The position numbers and the translations under genes were made by a program. From the NCBI RefSeq assembly GCF_013371215.1, contig NZ_JABWMH010000002.1:310001-374000 (forward strand): 64,000 bases of DNA, written 5' to 3'. Of the stretch, positions 1-8,866 are shown in pieces (position 1 is the stretch's first letter; the number at the start of each line of letters is the position of its first letter). The notes beneath the pieces are model-generated. The model did not search any database, had not been told where the DNA came from, and was given only the letters and a program-made list of their open reading frames with translations. The DNA is from Parasphingorhabdus flavimaris. Its GTDB lineage: Bacteria > Pseudomonadota > Alphaproteobacteria > Sphingomonadales > Sphingomonadaceae.

Positions 1-406
1 TGAATTTCCATTTTACATGAGTCACATCGGTCATGAGCGCGGGGCGGACTTCGCCATTCGCGCTCGGGTAGGTAAGGACCGATAGCGGCCCCCATGTTTT
101 GCCTCCGTCAACGGAGACAATTTCGGTGCCATCGGACGTTCCATTGAACGCCACCGCCTTTGGAAGCGGGTTGGTGACAGAGAAATCCGATGCCGGCGCG
201 CTGCCGACATTCTTATATTTGACGACGAATACGAGATTGTCGCCGGGAATGACTGTTTTTGGCTGCTCGAGAACCACAGCGGTGGTGCCGTTGGGCTTTG
301 CCACCTTGCGTTCGATGAACACGTCACTCGACAGGCTGACATTATTGGCCGCCATGGCGGTGCCCGGCAGCAGAAGCGTCATTGCGACAAAAAGTCTTTT
401 CAACAT
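1..406 (-). CDS. Secreted DUF11-like protein, partial (C-terminus beyond window)
   Basis: The reading frame opens with ATG at 406 and runs off the left edge without a stop, so about 135 residues are visible. It begins with a clear signal peptide (MLKRLFVAMTLLLPGTAMA, cleavage after AMA), so the product is exported. The mature part has alternating beta-strand character with the pattern 'PGDNLVFVVKYKNVGSAPAS' and 'VTNPLP', typical of DUF11 / conserved-repeat domains of surface proteins. A G-rich ribosome binding site (GGGGGGA) lies about 8 nt before the start. The gene follows the next one by 22 nt on the same strand, so the two are probably co-transcribed and act together at the cell surface. 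The exact function is unknown. Confidence 0.75.
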   Translation of the reverse strand, partial: MLKRLFVAMTLLLPGTAMAANNVSLSSDVFIERKVAKPNGTTAVVLEQPKTVIPGDNLVFVVKYKNVGSAPASDFSVTNPLPKAVAFNGTSDGTEIVSVDGGKTWGPLSVLTYPSANGEVRPALMTDVTHVKWKF

Positions 407-428
407 GGTCTGGTCCCCCCGTTAATGT

Positions 429-1469
429 TCAGTCGATGATTACTTGAAATGTGATGGTGCGCGTCTGTCCGCCCGGAACCGTGCCCAGGGCCACGGCGAT
501 CGCGCTGCCATCGAAAGAGCCGGCGTCGGCGTCGCCCGCATTATCGGTCTGCGCGGCGCCCTCGAGGGTGATGCTCTCGGCAATATATGTGGTGTCGGCC
601 GGGATATCGTCGGAGATCGCCAGATTGGTCATGCTGCCGCTGCCGGCAACGGTTGTGACGAGCTGGTATGAAATGACCGAACCCGGTACCGCGGTCGTTC
701 CGCCGAACGGATCGAGGATGGTTGCGCTTTTTACCAGGGTGACTTCTGCGGACTGTATCACGAAGAAACCGCTGTCTTCATCGCTGGCCCCGGTTGAACC
801 GACCACCGCATCGCCGCCGCCGTCGCCTTGCCCTGCGAATATGTCGCCGGGGGTGCCGCTGCCGGTATTGGCTACCGCAGAAAGTTCGATTTCGGCGCGA
901 TCACCGTCGCTGGCGGCGGCCGGAATAGTGGAAAGGATGAAGACGGTGACGCTTTCATCAGGTGCCAGCACCGGATCATTGGTGCCCGGCGTATATATCG
1001 TGTCGACGCCCGGATCGTAAATGCCGTTGCCATTGGTATCGAGAATGATCTGTTCGAATGTCGTATCAAATTCGTCGCCGGGCTTTGTCGTATCCGCAGA
1101 CAGGGTGAAAGCCTCGGAACCGTTGCCGGTGTTGGTGACCTGATAGGTTGTGACCTGTGCGGTGGCTCCCGGTGACGTCGCGACGTCGCCAGGATCGCTG
1201 GACACGACCGTGACATCGAGCAATTCGTCGACCTTGATCGTGACGGTGTTCGAATCGATCGTGACTGGAGGGTCGCCGGGAGGCCCGTCATACGTGGCTT
1301 GCGCGACGTTGATGATATCCGTGCCGGCAACCGTGCCCGCCGCAAGGGCAGATGTTGACGTCATGAAGAGAGCTGCAGCGCCTAGCGCCATCGACCAGCG
1401 TCGGCCGATGGAGATGGCCGCAAGTGGACGCGGTGCATGTTCGCAAGTCTGTGTTTCTGGACTGTTCAT
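429..1469 (-). CDS. Secreted DUF11-type repeat protein
   Basis: 346 residues. After an unusually long N-terminal region (about 25 residues, possibly indicating a downstream start) comes a hydrophobic signal segment (SMALGAAALFMTSTSALA, cleavage near residue 44). The mature protein is acidic, Thr/Asp/Gly-rich and almost without Lys or Cys. It holds two Ig-like DUF11 modules: 'TYQVTNTGNGSEAFTL' near residue 107 and 'SYQLVTTVAGSGSMTNLAI' with 'DDIPADTTYIAESITLEG' near the C-terminus. An Asp/Asn-rich stretch, 'DTNGNGIYDPGVDTIYTPG', resembles calcium-binding loops of surface proteins. Such proteins are usually exported surface or matrix components; no enzymatic motif is seen. It is first in an apparent operon with the truncated DUF11 protein downstream. 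Confidence 0.75.
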   Translation of the reverse strand: MNSPETQTCEHAPRPLAAISIGRRWSMALGAAALFMTSTSALAAGTVAGTDIINVAQATYDGPPGDPPVTIDSNTVTIKVDELLDVTVVSSDPGDVATSPGATAQVTTYQVTNTGNGSEAFTLSADTTKPGDEFDTTFEQIILDTNGNGIYDPGVDTIYTPGTNDPVLAPDESVTVFILSTIPAAASDGDRAEIELSAVANTGSGTPGDIFAGQGDGGGDAVVGSTGASDEDSGFFVIQSAEVTLVKSATILDPFGGTTAVPGSVISYQLVTTVAGSGSMTNLAISDDIPADTTYIAESITLEGAAQTDNAGDADAGSFDGSAIAVALGTVPGGQTRTITFQVIID

Positions 1470-1826
1470 GCGATGTATATGACGAATAAAGGAAAATATT
1501 TCGTAAACGGGCGCACAATGACGTCATGCCTTTTTCACCGTCAAAAACCGCACATATCAGCCAAAAATTTTGGTTAATTAAGAAGTCGTTTCGTGGGATT
1601 AAACCACTTGTTAAGCGTAATATCGTGTAACAAGCTGCTATCGTCGGCAGATCGGTCGTGGCTTGCCAACGGGCCGGCCGGCTGCAGGCGTCATGGCAGA
1701 AGTGCGTCAAAAGCGATGGCAAATCGTGCGATGATGATAATAATCTGAATTATTCGAAAGAGTGTTGTTGACAGGGATGCAGCGCTCTTATACTTGCGCT
1801 GCTCCACCGCCTATAGAGGCACATAA
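1470..1826. other. Intergenic region between DUF11 operon and tRNA-Asp
   Basis: About 360 bases without a credible gene. It must hold the promoter of the leftward DUF11 operon and the rightward tRNA-Asp promoter. A 13-bp inverted repeat CCAAAA-A-TTTTGG lies at 1561-1573, next to an AT-rich stretch with TTAA motifs (1574-1620) that could be a regulator site. The longer leftward frame across 1288-1722 has no signal peptide or family resemblance and overlaps the DUF11 gene out of frame, so I do not call it. Confidence 0.5.
1768..1794 (+). promoter_or_regulatory. Putative promoter of tRNA-Asp with palindrome around -10
   Basis: TTGACA at 1768-1773 and TATACT at 1789-1794 lie 33 nt before the tRNA. 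The spacer is short (15 nt); TTGTTG at 1765-1770 gives 18 nt. The -10 box sits in the loop of a perfect 7-bp inverted repeat, GCAGCGC (1779-1785) and GCGCTGC (1796-1802). Confidence 0.45.
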
Positions 1827-1897
<71 letters not shown>

Positions 1898-1903
<6 letters not shown>

Positions 1904-1930
1904 TTTCCCTTGTTTCGAGGGAAATGGCGC
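1898..1930 (+). terminator. Inverted repeat overlapping the 3' end of tRNA-Asp
   Basis: GCGCCATTTCCCT (1898-1910) pairs perfectly with AGGGAAATGGCGC (1918-1930) around a 7-nt loop. The left arm contains the discriminator and CCA of the tRNA. There is no T-run (a C-rich tract follows), so this is a terminator or processing hairpin by position only. Confidence 0.5.
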
Positions 1931-1958
1931 AAAGCCCCCCAAGCCTCGTTCTGACGGA

Positions 1959-2183
1959 TCAGCGACTCATCCAGGTCAGCAAGGGACGGATCGGAAAAAT
2001 CCACCCAACCCCCAAAATGATATAGGCTGGCAGTTGCAGCCAGAAGCTCAACCCGTCGAGATAGTCGATCAGGGTCACCGCGATGCCGCACCACAGAAGA
2101 ATCACCAATAGCATCAAGATTATGCCCGCAGGCTTGCGCAAGCTCGGCCGATCCTGCGTATCCTTGTCGAATTTTGCTGTCAT
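1959..2183 (-). CDS. DUF2842 family small membrane protein
   Basis: 74 residues. A basic N-terminus including 'PSLRKPAGIILMLLVI' is followed by a first membrane helix (about residues 18-38), then a loop, a second helix ('LPAYIILGVGWIFPI', about residues 51-66) and a short C-terminal tail with 'PLLTWMSR'. This two-helix layout and the 'W-hydrophobic-P' ending match the alphaproteobacterial DUF2842 family, whose function is unknown. The gene is convergent to the tRNA and follows fau by 14 nt on the same strand, so it may share its transcript. Confidence 0.8.
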   Translation of the reverse strand: MTAKFDKDTQDRPSLRKPAGIILMLLVILLWCGIAVTLIDYLDGLSFWLQLPAYIILGVGWIFPIRPLLTWMSR

Positions 2184-2197
2184 GACGTCATCCTAAG

Positions 2198-2800
2198 TCA
2201 CTCGATTATTTCACATTCCGTCACAATCATATGCAAAGGCACATCATGTGCTTCGGTCGGTATTTCATCCGCTTCCTGAACCGACCAGGCAAGGCCGATG
2301 CGGGGGGCATCGGGATATCTGGCAAAGCTCCGGTCATAATGGCCACCGCCTTGCCCGAGTCTGTGAAGGGAACGGTCAAAGGCCACCAGTGGTGCGATGA
2401 TCAGGTCCGGCTCCGCGAGGGCGCAGCTTTCGTCGGGTTCGGGGATGTCCTTGAATCCCGTCACCAGCACGTCCGTGCTCGACACCAGCCGGAATTCGAG
2501 CCCGGCATCGGCTGTTATCCTCGGTAATGCGATGCTGACGCCGATTTCCGTGAGATATTCGATCATCCGTGCGGTGGGCGCTTCGGATCCGACATGGCGA
2601 TAGAGCGCGACGGTCTGGCTCTGTTCGATCAGGCGGGCGAGCGGTGAGGGAGGGCGGCGGAAGGAAAGGTTCCGGCTGGCAACATCCAGCTGGCCGACAA
2701 ACGCCTCTCGACGTCTTCTATATTCTTCGCGCAGTATCTTCTTTTTCTCTTTTAAGGTATTCAAAAGAATATACTTTCTTTGGAAAGGTGACGGGACCAT
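2198..2800 (-). CDS. fau: 5-formyltetrahydrofolate cyclo-ligase
   Basis: About 200 residues. It converts 5-formyl-THF to 5,10-methenyl-THF using ATP, returning stored folate to the one-carbon pool in the cytosol. The family signature 'LGQGGGHYDR' near residue 148 (consensus LGxGxGYYDR) and the N-terminal basic helix 'KKKILREEYRRRREAF' support the call. The first ~13 residues are atypical and have no good ribosome binding site, so translation may start a little downstream, for example at a TTG near codon 13. The gene lies directly downstream of 6S RNA, the linkage well known from other proteobacteria (ssrS-ygfA). Confidence 0.9.
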   Translation of the reverse strand: MVPSPFQRKYILLNTLKEKKKILREEYRRRREAFVGQLDVASRNLSFRRPPSPLARLIEQSQTVALYRHVGSEAPTARMIEYLTEIGVSIALPRITADAGLEFRLVSSTDVLVTGFKDIPEPDESCALAEPDLIIAPLVAFDRSLHRLGQGGGHYDRSFARYPDAPRIGLAWSVQEADEIPTEAHDVPLHMIVTECEIIE

Positions 2801-2814
2801 CGTGGTCGTTTGCC

Positions 2815-2970
2815 GGAAAATCCTCTGACGCCTATTACGTCAGGTGGGCGCCATATGCATCGGACCCGACTGCAAAACAGTCCGCAATCCGTACAGGGAC
2901 AGCTCCCTAGGAAGTTATATCGCCTCAGGGATGTTCGTATCAGGCTCGTGCCGGACAGTACCCGTCAGGA
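2815..2970 (-). ncRNA. ssrS: 6S RNA
   Basis: The spacer between zapA and fau holds no ORF but has the features of 6S RNA, the RNA-polymerase-binding regulator of sigma70 transcription. Read leftward, TCCTGACG (2970-2963) pairs with CGTCA-ga-GGA (2830-2821) to form the closing stem. The 5' half contains CCCTGAGGCGATAT, nearly identical to the CCCCTGAGCCGATAT of E. coli 6S RNA at the entry to the central bubble. Several GC-rich half-stems lie on each side. Length near 155 nt fits alphaproteobacterial 6S RNAs, and the zapA-ssrS-fau order is the classic context. Ends are approximate. Confidence 0.85.
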
Positions 2971-2993
2971 CTTATCTAGGCGCGATAGGGGCG

Positions 2994-3317
2994 TTACTCA
3001 AGGCTATTTGCCAGTTGCTCGGTGCGATCGGCCAGTTTCTCCAGTGCGGCGACGATCTGGTTATCCCGGCCGCCCGGTGGTGAGGTGTCGCCGGATGTCG
3101 CGGCTGGGGCGGGGGCGGCCTGCGCATTATACAGTTCATCAGCCAACTGCAGCGCGGAATAGAGAAGCATGCGGCTCTCGGTCAAACCGGCAGTATCGCC
3201 GAATTCCCGGGCTTTTCCATCGACCATGTCGGCGAGCTTGGACAGATGATCTTCTTCTCCGTCCTGACAGGTTACGGTGAACGACCGGCCGCCAATTTCC
3301 AGCTTCATTTGTGCCAT
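2994..3317 (-). CDS. zapA: Cell division protein ZapA
   Basis: 107 residues. ZapA binds FtsZ protofilaments and stabilises the Z-ring. The N-terminal domain 'LEIGGRSFTVTCQDGEEDHL' with the following 'KLADMVDGKAREF' is the ZapA globular domain, followed by 'ESRMLLYSALQLADELYNAQ' and a C-terminal coiled coil ('NQIVAALEKLADRTEQLANSL'). A Pro/Ala-rich linker (about residues 67-84) separates the two, longer than in E. coli. The gene lies 1 nt after the stop of a small coiled-coil ORF upstream and directly before 6S RNA. Confidence 0.92.
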   Translation of the reverse strand: MAQMKLEIGGRSFTVTCQDGEEDHLSKLADMVDGKAREFGDTAGLTESRMLLYSALQLADELYNAQAAPAPAATSGDTSPPGGRDNQIVAALEKLADRTEQLANSLE

Positions 3318-3318
3318 A

Positions 3319-3507
3319 TCAGTTTTCCTGTCGCCCGATCAATCCATCTATCGTCTGGATCGCCTGTCTCATTTCGGATTTCAGCGTTTCGTGGCGCTCT
3401 TCCAGCGCCGGATCGATTTCCGTGATCAAGGCGCTTTTCGCCGATTCTATCCGGCTGAGCGCGCGTTCAATCCGTCCGATAGCGAGGATGACCGGTTCAT
3501 TGTCCAT
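3319..3507 (-). CDS. Small coiled-coil protein upstream of zapA
   Basis: 62 residues from ATG at 3507, chosen because GGA lies 8 nt upstream; the open frame extends to 3672 but that part overlaps the divergent tkt promoter region and looks non-coding. The product is almost wholly helical and charged ('IGRIERALSRIESAKSAL', 'EERHETLKSEMRQAIQTI'), with heptad-like hydrophobic spacing typical of a short coiled coil. Its tight coupling to zapA (1-nt gap) suggests a cell-division role; a ZapB-like partner is possible but this is inference from context only. Confidence 0.7.
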   Translation of the reverse strand: MDNEPVILAIGRIERALSRIESAKSALITEIDPALEERHETLKSEMRQAIQTIDGLIGRQEN

Positions 3508-3707
3508 GAGCATTTTCCAAAGCTTGCTTCCAACAGGTAAGTTTCTGTCTTTCCTTGCTATCAATCTATTCCTTCGCCGTAAACACAAGATCGGGAAAAG
3601 CGGTCCTTGACGGGGCCCTGTTCGATCATCAAAGGAAGAGGCAAAATAGCGACTCGCAGCATCTCGCTGCACTCACACACGCGCCAATCCAGGGGATTAT
3701 ACCAGCT

Positions 3708-5675
3708 ATGACCGTTACCGAAAAAAACATGGCAAACGCCATAAGAGCGCTCGCCATGGATGCGGTGCAAGCGGCTAATAGCGGCCATCCCGGTATGCCC
3801 ATGGGTATGGCGGATGTCGCCACCGTGCTGTTCAGTGATTTTCTTAAATATGACCCGCAGGCGCCGAAATGGGCGGATCGCGACCGGTTTGTACTATCCG
3901 CGGGCCATGGCTCGATGCTGATCTATTCGCTGCTCCACCTGACCGGCTACGCGCGGCCGACGCTCGAGGATATCAAGAATTTCCGCCAGCTCAGCTCGCC
4001 CTGTGCCGGCCATCCGGAAAATTTCAAGCTGGAAGGCGTCGAGACGACGACCGGCCCGCTGGGGCAGGGCTTTGCCACCGCCGTCGGCATGGCGATTGCG
4101 GAACGCCATCTCAATGCGGTGTTCGACAATGATCTGGTGGATCACAAGACCTGGGTCATCGCCGGTGACGGCTGCCTGATGGAAGGGATCAACCATGAAG
4201 CGGTTGGCCTGGCCGGGCATCTTGGACTCGGAAGACTTAATGTCCTTTGGGATGATAATGGCATAACTATCGATGGTGGAACGGAATTATCGACCAGCGA
4301 AGATATTCCGGCGCGCTATCGCGCATCCGGCTGGCATGTCGTTTCCTGCGATGGCCATGATTTTGACGATATCCGCAAGGCGCTCGGCGAGGCGGAAGCC
4401 GATCCACGGCCGTCGCTGATCGCCTGCAAGACGGTTATTGGCTATGGCGCCCCGACCAAGCAGGGCACCTCGGCAACCCATGGCGCTCCGCTCGGCGACG
4501 AAGAGATTGCCGGAACCCGTGATGCTCTCGGCTGGGAACATAAACCCTTTATTATTCCGGAAGATATACTGACGTCGTGGCGTCAGTTGGGGGCGAAAGG
4601 CGCTGCTGCGCGGAGCGATTGGGAAGGCCGGTTGAACGGACATGCCCAGGCCGCGGAATTCACACGGCGCATGGCCGGCGAGTTGCCGGACGGCAGCGCG
4701 ATGCAGGATTATCTCGCCGGTCTCGCGAAATATCCGCCGAATTGGGCGACGCGCAAATCCTCGGAAGTGGCCTTGGGCGCGATTACCGCCGCCTTGCCGG
4801 AAATGATCGGTGGTAGCGCCGATCTTACGGGCTCAAACAATACAAAAACTCCTTCCACCACGCCTCTGACAAAAGACGATTATTCTGGGCGCTATATCTA
4901 TTATGGTATCCGCGAGTTCGGCATGGCGGCGGCGATGAACGGGATGGCGCTGCATGGCGGGATCATCCCTTATGGCGGCACATTCCTGGTCTTTACCGAT
5001 TATTGCCGCGGCGCGATGCGGCTGTCCGCGATCCAGAACACACGGGCCATCTATGTCATGACTCATGACAGCATCGGTCTGGGCGAAGATGGTCCCACCC
5101 ATCAGCCGATCGAACATGTCCAGAGCTTGCGCCTGATGCCCAATATGCATGTCTTTCGGCCCGCCGATGCAATCGAGACAGCCGAGTGCTGGGCGCTTGC
5201 AATCAAGCGGGCTGACGGGCCTTCTACGCTCGCCCTGACCCGTCAGGGGCTTCCGCCACTGCGCGATGACGTCAGCGTAAATCGCTGTGAAAAAGGCGCT
5301 TATCGTCTGAAGGCTGCCGAGGCCGACAAACGCGTGGTGCTAGTTGCCACGGGTTCTGAAGTGTCGCTGGCGATGGACGTTGCGGCCAAGCTGGAGGCTG
5401 CCGGTGTCGGCGCGGATGTCGTCTCTATGCCTTGCGCCGAATTGTTCGACGGACAAGACGATGCCTATCGCAGCGATCTGCTCGGCGGCTCCGGAGTTTT
5501 GCGGGTTTCAATCGAAGCCGGCACGACTTATGGCTGGGAGCGCTATACCGGACTGGACGGACTGCGCTTCGGTATCGATAGTTTCGGAGCATCGGCCCCG
5601 ATCGACGATCTTTTCGCCCATTTCGGCCTGACCGTGGATGCGATCACCCCGCAGATATTGAAGAAAATTGGTTGA
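3708..5675 (+). CDS. tkt: Transketolase
   Basis: 655 residues, full length. This thiamine-diphosphate enzyme moves two-carbon units between sugar phosphates in the pentose phosphate pathway. Visible signatures: 'AANSGHPGMPMGMAD' near residue 22, 'SAGHGSMLIYSLLH', the ThDP-binding motif 'GDGCLMEGINHEA' through 'LWDDNGITIDG', and 'HDSIGLGEDGPTHQPIEH' in the pyrimidine domain. I chose ATG 3708 (MTVTEKNMANAI) over earlier in-frame codons because AGGGG lies before it and family homology starts there. It heads an apparent operon: gap follows after 37 nt, then pgk, fba, an O-methyltransferase and thiE. ThiE makes the precursor of the cofactor this enzyme needs. Confidence 0.96.
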   Translation: MTVTEKNMANAIRALAMDAVQAANSGHPGMPMGMADVATVLFSDFLKYDPQAPKWADRDRFVLSAGHGSMLIYSLLHLTGYARPTLEDIKNFRQLSSPCAGHPENFKLEGVETTTGPLGQGFATAVGMAIAERHLNAVFDNDLVDHKTWVIAGDGCLMEGINHEAVGLAGHLGLGRLNVLWDDNGITIDGGTELSTSEDIPARYRASGWHVVSCDGHDFDDIRKALGEAEADPRPSLIACKTVIGYGAPTKQGTSATHGAPLGDEEIAGTRDALGWEHKPFIIPEDILTSWRQLGAKGAAARSDWEGRLNGHAQAAEFTRRMAGELPDGSAMQDYLAGLAKYPPNWATRKSSEVALGAITAALPEMIGGSADLTGSNNTKTPSTTPLTKDDYSGRYIYYGIREFGMAAAMNGMALHGGIIPYGGTFLVFTDYCRGAMRLSAIQNTRAIYVMTHDSIGLGEDGPTHQPIEHVQSLRLMPNMHVFRPADAIETAECWALAIKRADGPSTLALTRQGLPPLRDDVSVNRCEKGAYRLKAAEADKRVVLVATGSEVSLAMDVAAKLEAAGVGADVVSMPCAELFDGQDDAYRSDLLGGSGVLRVSIEAGTTYGWERYTGLDGLRFGIDSFGASAPIDDLFAHFGLTVDAITPQILKKIG

Positions 5676-5712
5676 ATTTCGCAGTAAATTTGAATTCAAA
5701 GGAGCAATATAG

Positions 5713-6717
5713 ATGACGAAAGTAGCAATTAACGGATTTGGCCGGATCGGCCGTCTGGTCGCCCGCGCAATTTTGGAACGCGATGATGATGGCCTTGAAC
5801 TGGTTGCGATCAACGATCTCGCGGATGCCGAATCCAATGCGCTGCTTTTCGCCTATGACAGTGTGCACGGCCGCTTCCCTGGCGAAGTCACCGCTCACGG
5901 CGACCATATCATGGTCAATGGCCAGAAAATCGCTGTTACCTCGGAGCGCAATCCCGGCGATCTGCCGCATGCCGCGATGGGCGTCGACATCGTGCTGGAA
6001 TGCACCGGTTTCTTCCAGTCCAAGGATGCTGCGCAACCACATATCGACGCGGGCGCCAAACGCGTCCTGATCTCGGCACCGGCCAAGGGTGACCTGAAAA
6101 CGGTTGTCTTCGGCGTCAATCACGACGTCCTGACGTCATCGGATGTCATTGTTTCCAATGCATCTTGTACCACAAACTGCCTGGCACCTGTGGCCAAGGT
6201 GCTCAACGATGCCGTTGGCATCGAACGCGGCTTCATGACCACGATCCACAGCTACACCAACGACCAGCGGATGCTCGACCAGATTCACAGCGACATGCGC
6301 CGCGCCCGTGCCGGTGCGGTCAACATGATCCCGACCACCACCGGTGCAGCCCGCGCCGTCGGTCTGGTGCTGCCGGAACTGAACGGCAAGCTCGACGGCT
6401 CGTCGATCCGCGTCCCGACCCCCAATGTCAGCCTGGTAGATCTGGTGTTCACGCCGGGCCGCGACACCACCGTCGAGGAAATCAACGGAGCGCTGAAAGC
6501 TGCGGCAGACGGCCCTATGAAGGGTGTTTTGGTTTTTGAGAACAAGCCGCTGGTTTCCAGCGACTTCAACCATCAGCCGGCAAGCAGCTCGGTCGACAGT
6601 CTCGAAACGACGGTGATGGACGGCAAGCTCGTCCGCGTCGTCAGCTGGTATGATAATGAATGGGGCTTCTCCAACCGCATGATCGATACCGCCAAGGTCA
6701 TGGCAGGCCTGATCTAA
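5713..6717 (+). CDS. gap: Glyceraldehyde-3-phosphate dehydrogenase, type I
   Basis: 334 residues. It oxidises glyceraldehyde-3-phosphate to 1,3-bisphosphoglycerate with NAD(P). The Rossmann motif '[13 protein letters not shown]' is at residue 6, the catalytic loop '[12 protein letters not shown]' places the nucleophile at Cys152, and '[12 protein letters not shown]' closes the C-terminus. A strong AAGGAG lies 9 nt before the ATG. The residue after the first beta-strand is Asn-Asp ('VAINDLAD'), the usual NAD-preferring form. Second gene of the central carbon operon. Confidence 0.97.
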   Translation: MTKVAINGFGRIGRLVARAILERDDDGLELVAINDLADAESNALLFAYDSVHGRFPGEVTAHGDHIMVNGQKIAVTSERNPGDLPHAAMGVDIVLECTGFFQSKDAAQPHIDAGAKRVLISAPAKGDLKTVVFGVNHDVLTSSDVIVSNASCTTNCLAPVAKVLNDAVGIERGFMTTIHSYTNDQRMLDQIHSDMRRARAGAVNMIPTTTGAARAVGLVLPELNGKLDGSSIRVPTPNVSLVDLVFTPGRDTTVEEINGALKAAADGPMKGVLVFENKPLVSSDFNHQPASSSVDSLETTVMDGKLVRVVSWYDNEWGFSNRMIDTAKVMAGLI

Positions 6718-6736
6718 ATCATAAAGGCTCTCAATA

Positions 6737-7933
6737 ATGTCTTCTAAAGACTTTAAAACACTGGATGATATCGGGAATGTTCAGGGAAAACGCGGCCTCG
6801 TCCGCGTCGACCTGAACGTCCCGATGGCGGACGGCAAGGTGACCGACGATATGCGGCTGCAGGCTTTGGTGCCGACAGTCACGGAATTGGCGGACAAGGG
6901 CGCAAAGCTGCTGTTGCTCGCCCATTTCGGTCGTCCCAAGGGCGAATATAAGCCGGAATATTCGCTGGAGCCGGTCGTCGCCCCATTGGCTGCGGTTCTT
7001 GGCCGGGACGTCGGTTTCATGCAACAGCCCGATGCGGACGCGATAGCAGCCCTGCCCGATGGCAGTATTACCGTGATCGAAAACAGCCGCTTTGCTGCGG
7101 GTGAAGAGAAAAACGACGCCGGCATGGCTAGGGCGATTGCCTCCTTCGGCGACTTCTACGTCAACGACGCCTTTTCGGCAGCGCATCGCGCCCATGTCAC
7201 CACCGAGGGCATCGCGCATCATCTGCCGTCTTATGCCGGTCGTTCGATGGAACGCGAGCTGACCGCGCTCGACAAGGCGCTGGGCAATCCGGAACATCCG
7301 GTTGCTGCGGTTGTCGGCGGGGCGAAAGTGTCGAGCAAGCTCGACGTGCTGCGGCAGATGGTCGAGAAAGTCGATCATCTGATCATCGGTGGCGGCATGG
7401 CCAATACCTTTCTCGCCGCGCGCGGCGTAGATGTCGGCAAATCCCTGTGCGAACATGATCTGGCCGACGTCGCCAACGAGATATTGGCGGCGGCTGACAA
7501 GGCCGATTGCACCGTGCACCTGCCTTATGATGTGGTGGTGGCAAAGGAATTCCGGGCCAACCCGCCGACCCGCACCGTAAACGTGCACGAGGTTGCAGCC
7601 GACGAAATGATCCTCGACATCGGTCCGGCCGCGGTCGAAGCTCTGTCCGACGTGCTCAAGACCTGCAGGACCCTGGTCTGGAACGGCCCGCTCGGCGCGT
7701 TTGAAACGCCGCCGTTCGATGTCGCGACAATAGCCCTGGCCAGAACAGCGGCGGCCCTGACCAAGGAAGGGCAATTGCTCTCGGTTGCGGGTGGCGGCGA
7801 TACCGTCGCTGCGCTTAACCAGGCGGGCGTTGCGGATGAATTTAGCTTTGTATCGACTGCGGGCGGTGCGTTTCTCGAATGGATGGAGGGCAAGGTCTTG
7901 CCCGGCGTCGAAGCACTGAAGCAGTCCGATTAA
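6737..7933 (+). CDS. pgk: Phosphoglycerate kinase
   Basis: 398 residues. It transfers phosphate from 1,3-bisphosphoglycerate to ADP in glycolysis (reverse in gluconeogenesis). Substrate motif '[18 protein letters not shown]' begins near residue 22, the basic-patch motif '[12 protein letters not shown]' follows, and the C-terminal nucleotide motif is '[12 protein letters not shown]'. The gene starts 19 nt after gap and ends 21 nt before fba, consistent with a single transcript. Confidence 0.97.
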   Translation: MSSKDFKTLDDIGNVQGKRGLVRVDLNVPMADGKVTDDMRLQALVPTVTELADKGAKLLLLAHFGRPKGEYKPEYSLEPVVAPLAAVLGRDVGFMQQPDADAIAALPDGSITVIENSRFAAGEEKNDAGMARAIASFGDFYVNDAFSAAHRAHVTTEGIAHHLPSYAGRSMERELTALDKALGNPEHPVAAVVGGAKVSSKLDVLRQMVEKVDHLIIGGGMANTFLAARGVDVGKSLCEHDLADVANEILAAADKADCTVHLPYDVVVAKEFRANPPTRTVNVHEVAADEMILDIGPAAVEALSDVLKTCRTLVWNGPLGAFETPPFDVATIALARTAAALTKEGQLLSVAGGGDTVAALNQAGVADEFSFVSTAGGAFLEWMEGKVLPGVEALKQSD

Positions 7934-7954
7934 AAATATAATGGGAATCGAAAA

Positions 7955-8842
7955 ATGGCGAATAGCGAAATGATGAAGAAAATTGAAAATGGTCAGGGCT
8001 TTATCGCCGCGCTGGACCAGAGCGGTGGCTCTACGCCAAAGGCACTGGCCGGCTATGGCATTGGCGAAGATGCGTTTTCCAATGATGACGAAATGTTCGG
8101 ACTGATCCACAAGATGCGCAGCCGCATCATCACCGCACCAAGCTTTGGCAGCGGCAAGATCATCGGCGCGATCCTGTTCGAGAAAACCATGAACGGCGAA
8201 GCGGACGGCAAACCCGTTCCGGAAGCCTTGTGGGATCGCGGCGTCGTGCCGTTCCTGAAAGTCGACAAGGGACTCGCCGATGAAGAAAATGGCGTCCAGC
8301 TGATGAAGCCGATTCCGGATCTCGATGATCAGTGCAAGAAGGCTGCCGACAAGGGCATTTTCGGCACCAAGATGCGGTCGGTCATCAACAAGGCCAATGC
8401 GAAGGGCATCGCCGCCAATGTCGCGCAGCAATTCGAATTCGGCAAACAGATATTGGGCCACGGGCTGGTGCCGATCATCGAGCCGGAAGTGAATATCAAG
8501 AGCGAAGAGCGCGCCGAATGCGACAAGTTATTGCTCGGCGAACTGACCAAGCAACTCGATGCTCTGGCGGATGACCAGCGGGTGATGCTGAAATTGTCGA
8601 TTCCGGTCGAGGCCAATCTCTACAAATCGCTGATCGACCATCCCAGGGTCGTGCGTCTGGTGGCGCTGTCCGGCGGATATTCGACCGACGACGCCTGCGA
8701 GGAACTGACGAAGAATGAGGGCATGATCGCGAGCTTCAGCCGTGGATTGCTTCAGGATTTGCGCGTTTCGCAAAGCGACGAGGAATTTGACGCGGTACTG
8801 GGGAGCGCGATCGACAAGATCTACCGGGCTTCGATCGCCTAG
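7955..8842 (+). CDS. fba: Fructose-bisphosphate aldolase, class I
   Basis: 295 residues. It cleaves or forms fructose-1,6-bisphosphate through a Schiff base, without a metal. The N-terminus '[17 protein letters not shown]' and '[11 protein letters not shown]' are class I signatures; 'MLKLSIPV' near residue 210 holds the likely Schiff-base lysine, and '[15 protein letters not shown]' forms the phosphate site. It resembles the short bacterial class I type (as in Staphylococcus) rather than the zinc-dependent class II enzyme common in proteobacteria. It sits in the glycolytic operon just after pgk. Confidence 0.93.
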   Translation: MANSEMMKKIENGQGFIAALDQSGGSTPKALAGYGIGEDAFSNDDEMFGLIHKMRSRIITAPSFGSGKIIGAILFEKTMNGEADGKPVPEALWDRGVVPFLKVDKGLADEENGVQLMKPIPDLDDQCKKAADKGIFGTKMRSVINKANAKGIAANVAQQFEFGKQILGHGLVPIIEPEVNIKSEERAECDKLLLGELTKQLDALADDQRVMLKLSIPVEANLYKSLIDHPRVVRLVALSGGYSTDDACEELTKNEGMIASFSRGLLQDLRVSQSDEEFDAVLGSAIDKIYRASIA

Positions 8843-8866
8843 AACACCAGAAACAGGGAATCCATC

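Noticed and set aside
1590-1630. CtrA-like full site (TTAA spaced by 8)
   Set aside because: ATTAAACCACTTGTTAAG has an 8-nt spacer instead of 7, and AT-rich spacers produce TTAA pairs often.
1288-1722. 144-codon leftward frame upstream of the DUF11 gene
   Set aside because: It overlaps the DUF11 gene out of frame, has no signal peptide, family motif or protein-like composition, and would cover the promoter region.
6731-8461. 576-codon leftward frame opposite pgk and fba
   Set aside because: Antisense shadow of two clear glycolytic genes caused by GC-rich codon bias; composition is His/Arg/Gln-rich. The same applies to long antisense frames at 8528-10000, 19809-21086, 24415-25662 and 27446-28936.
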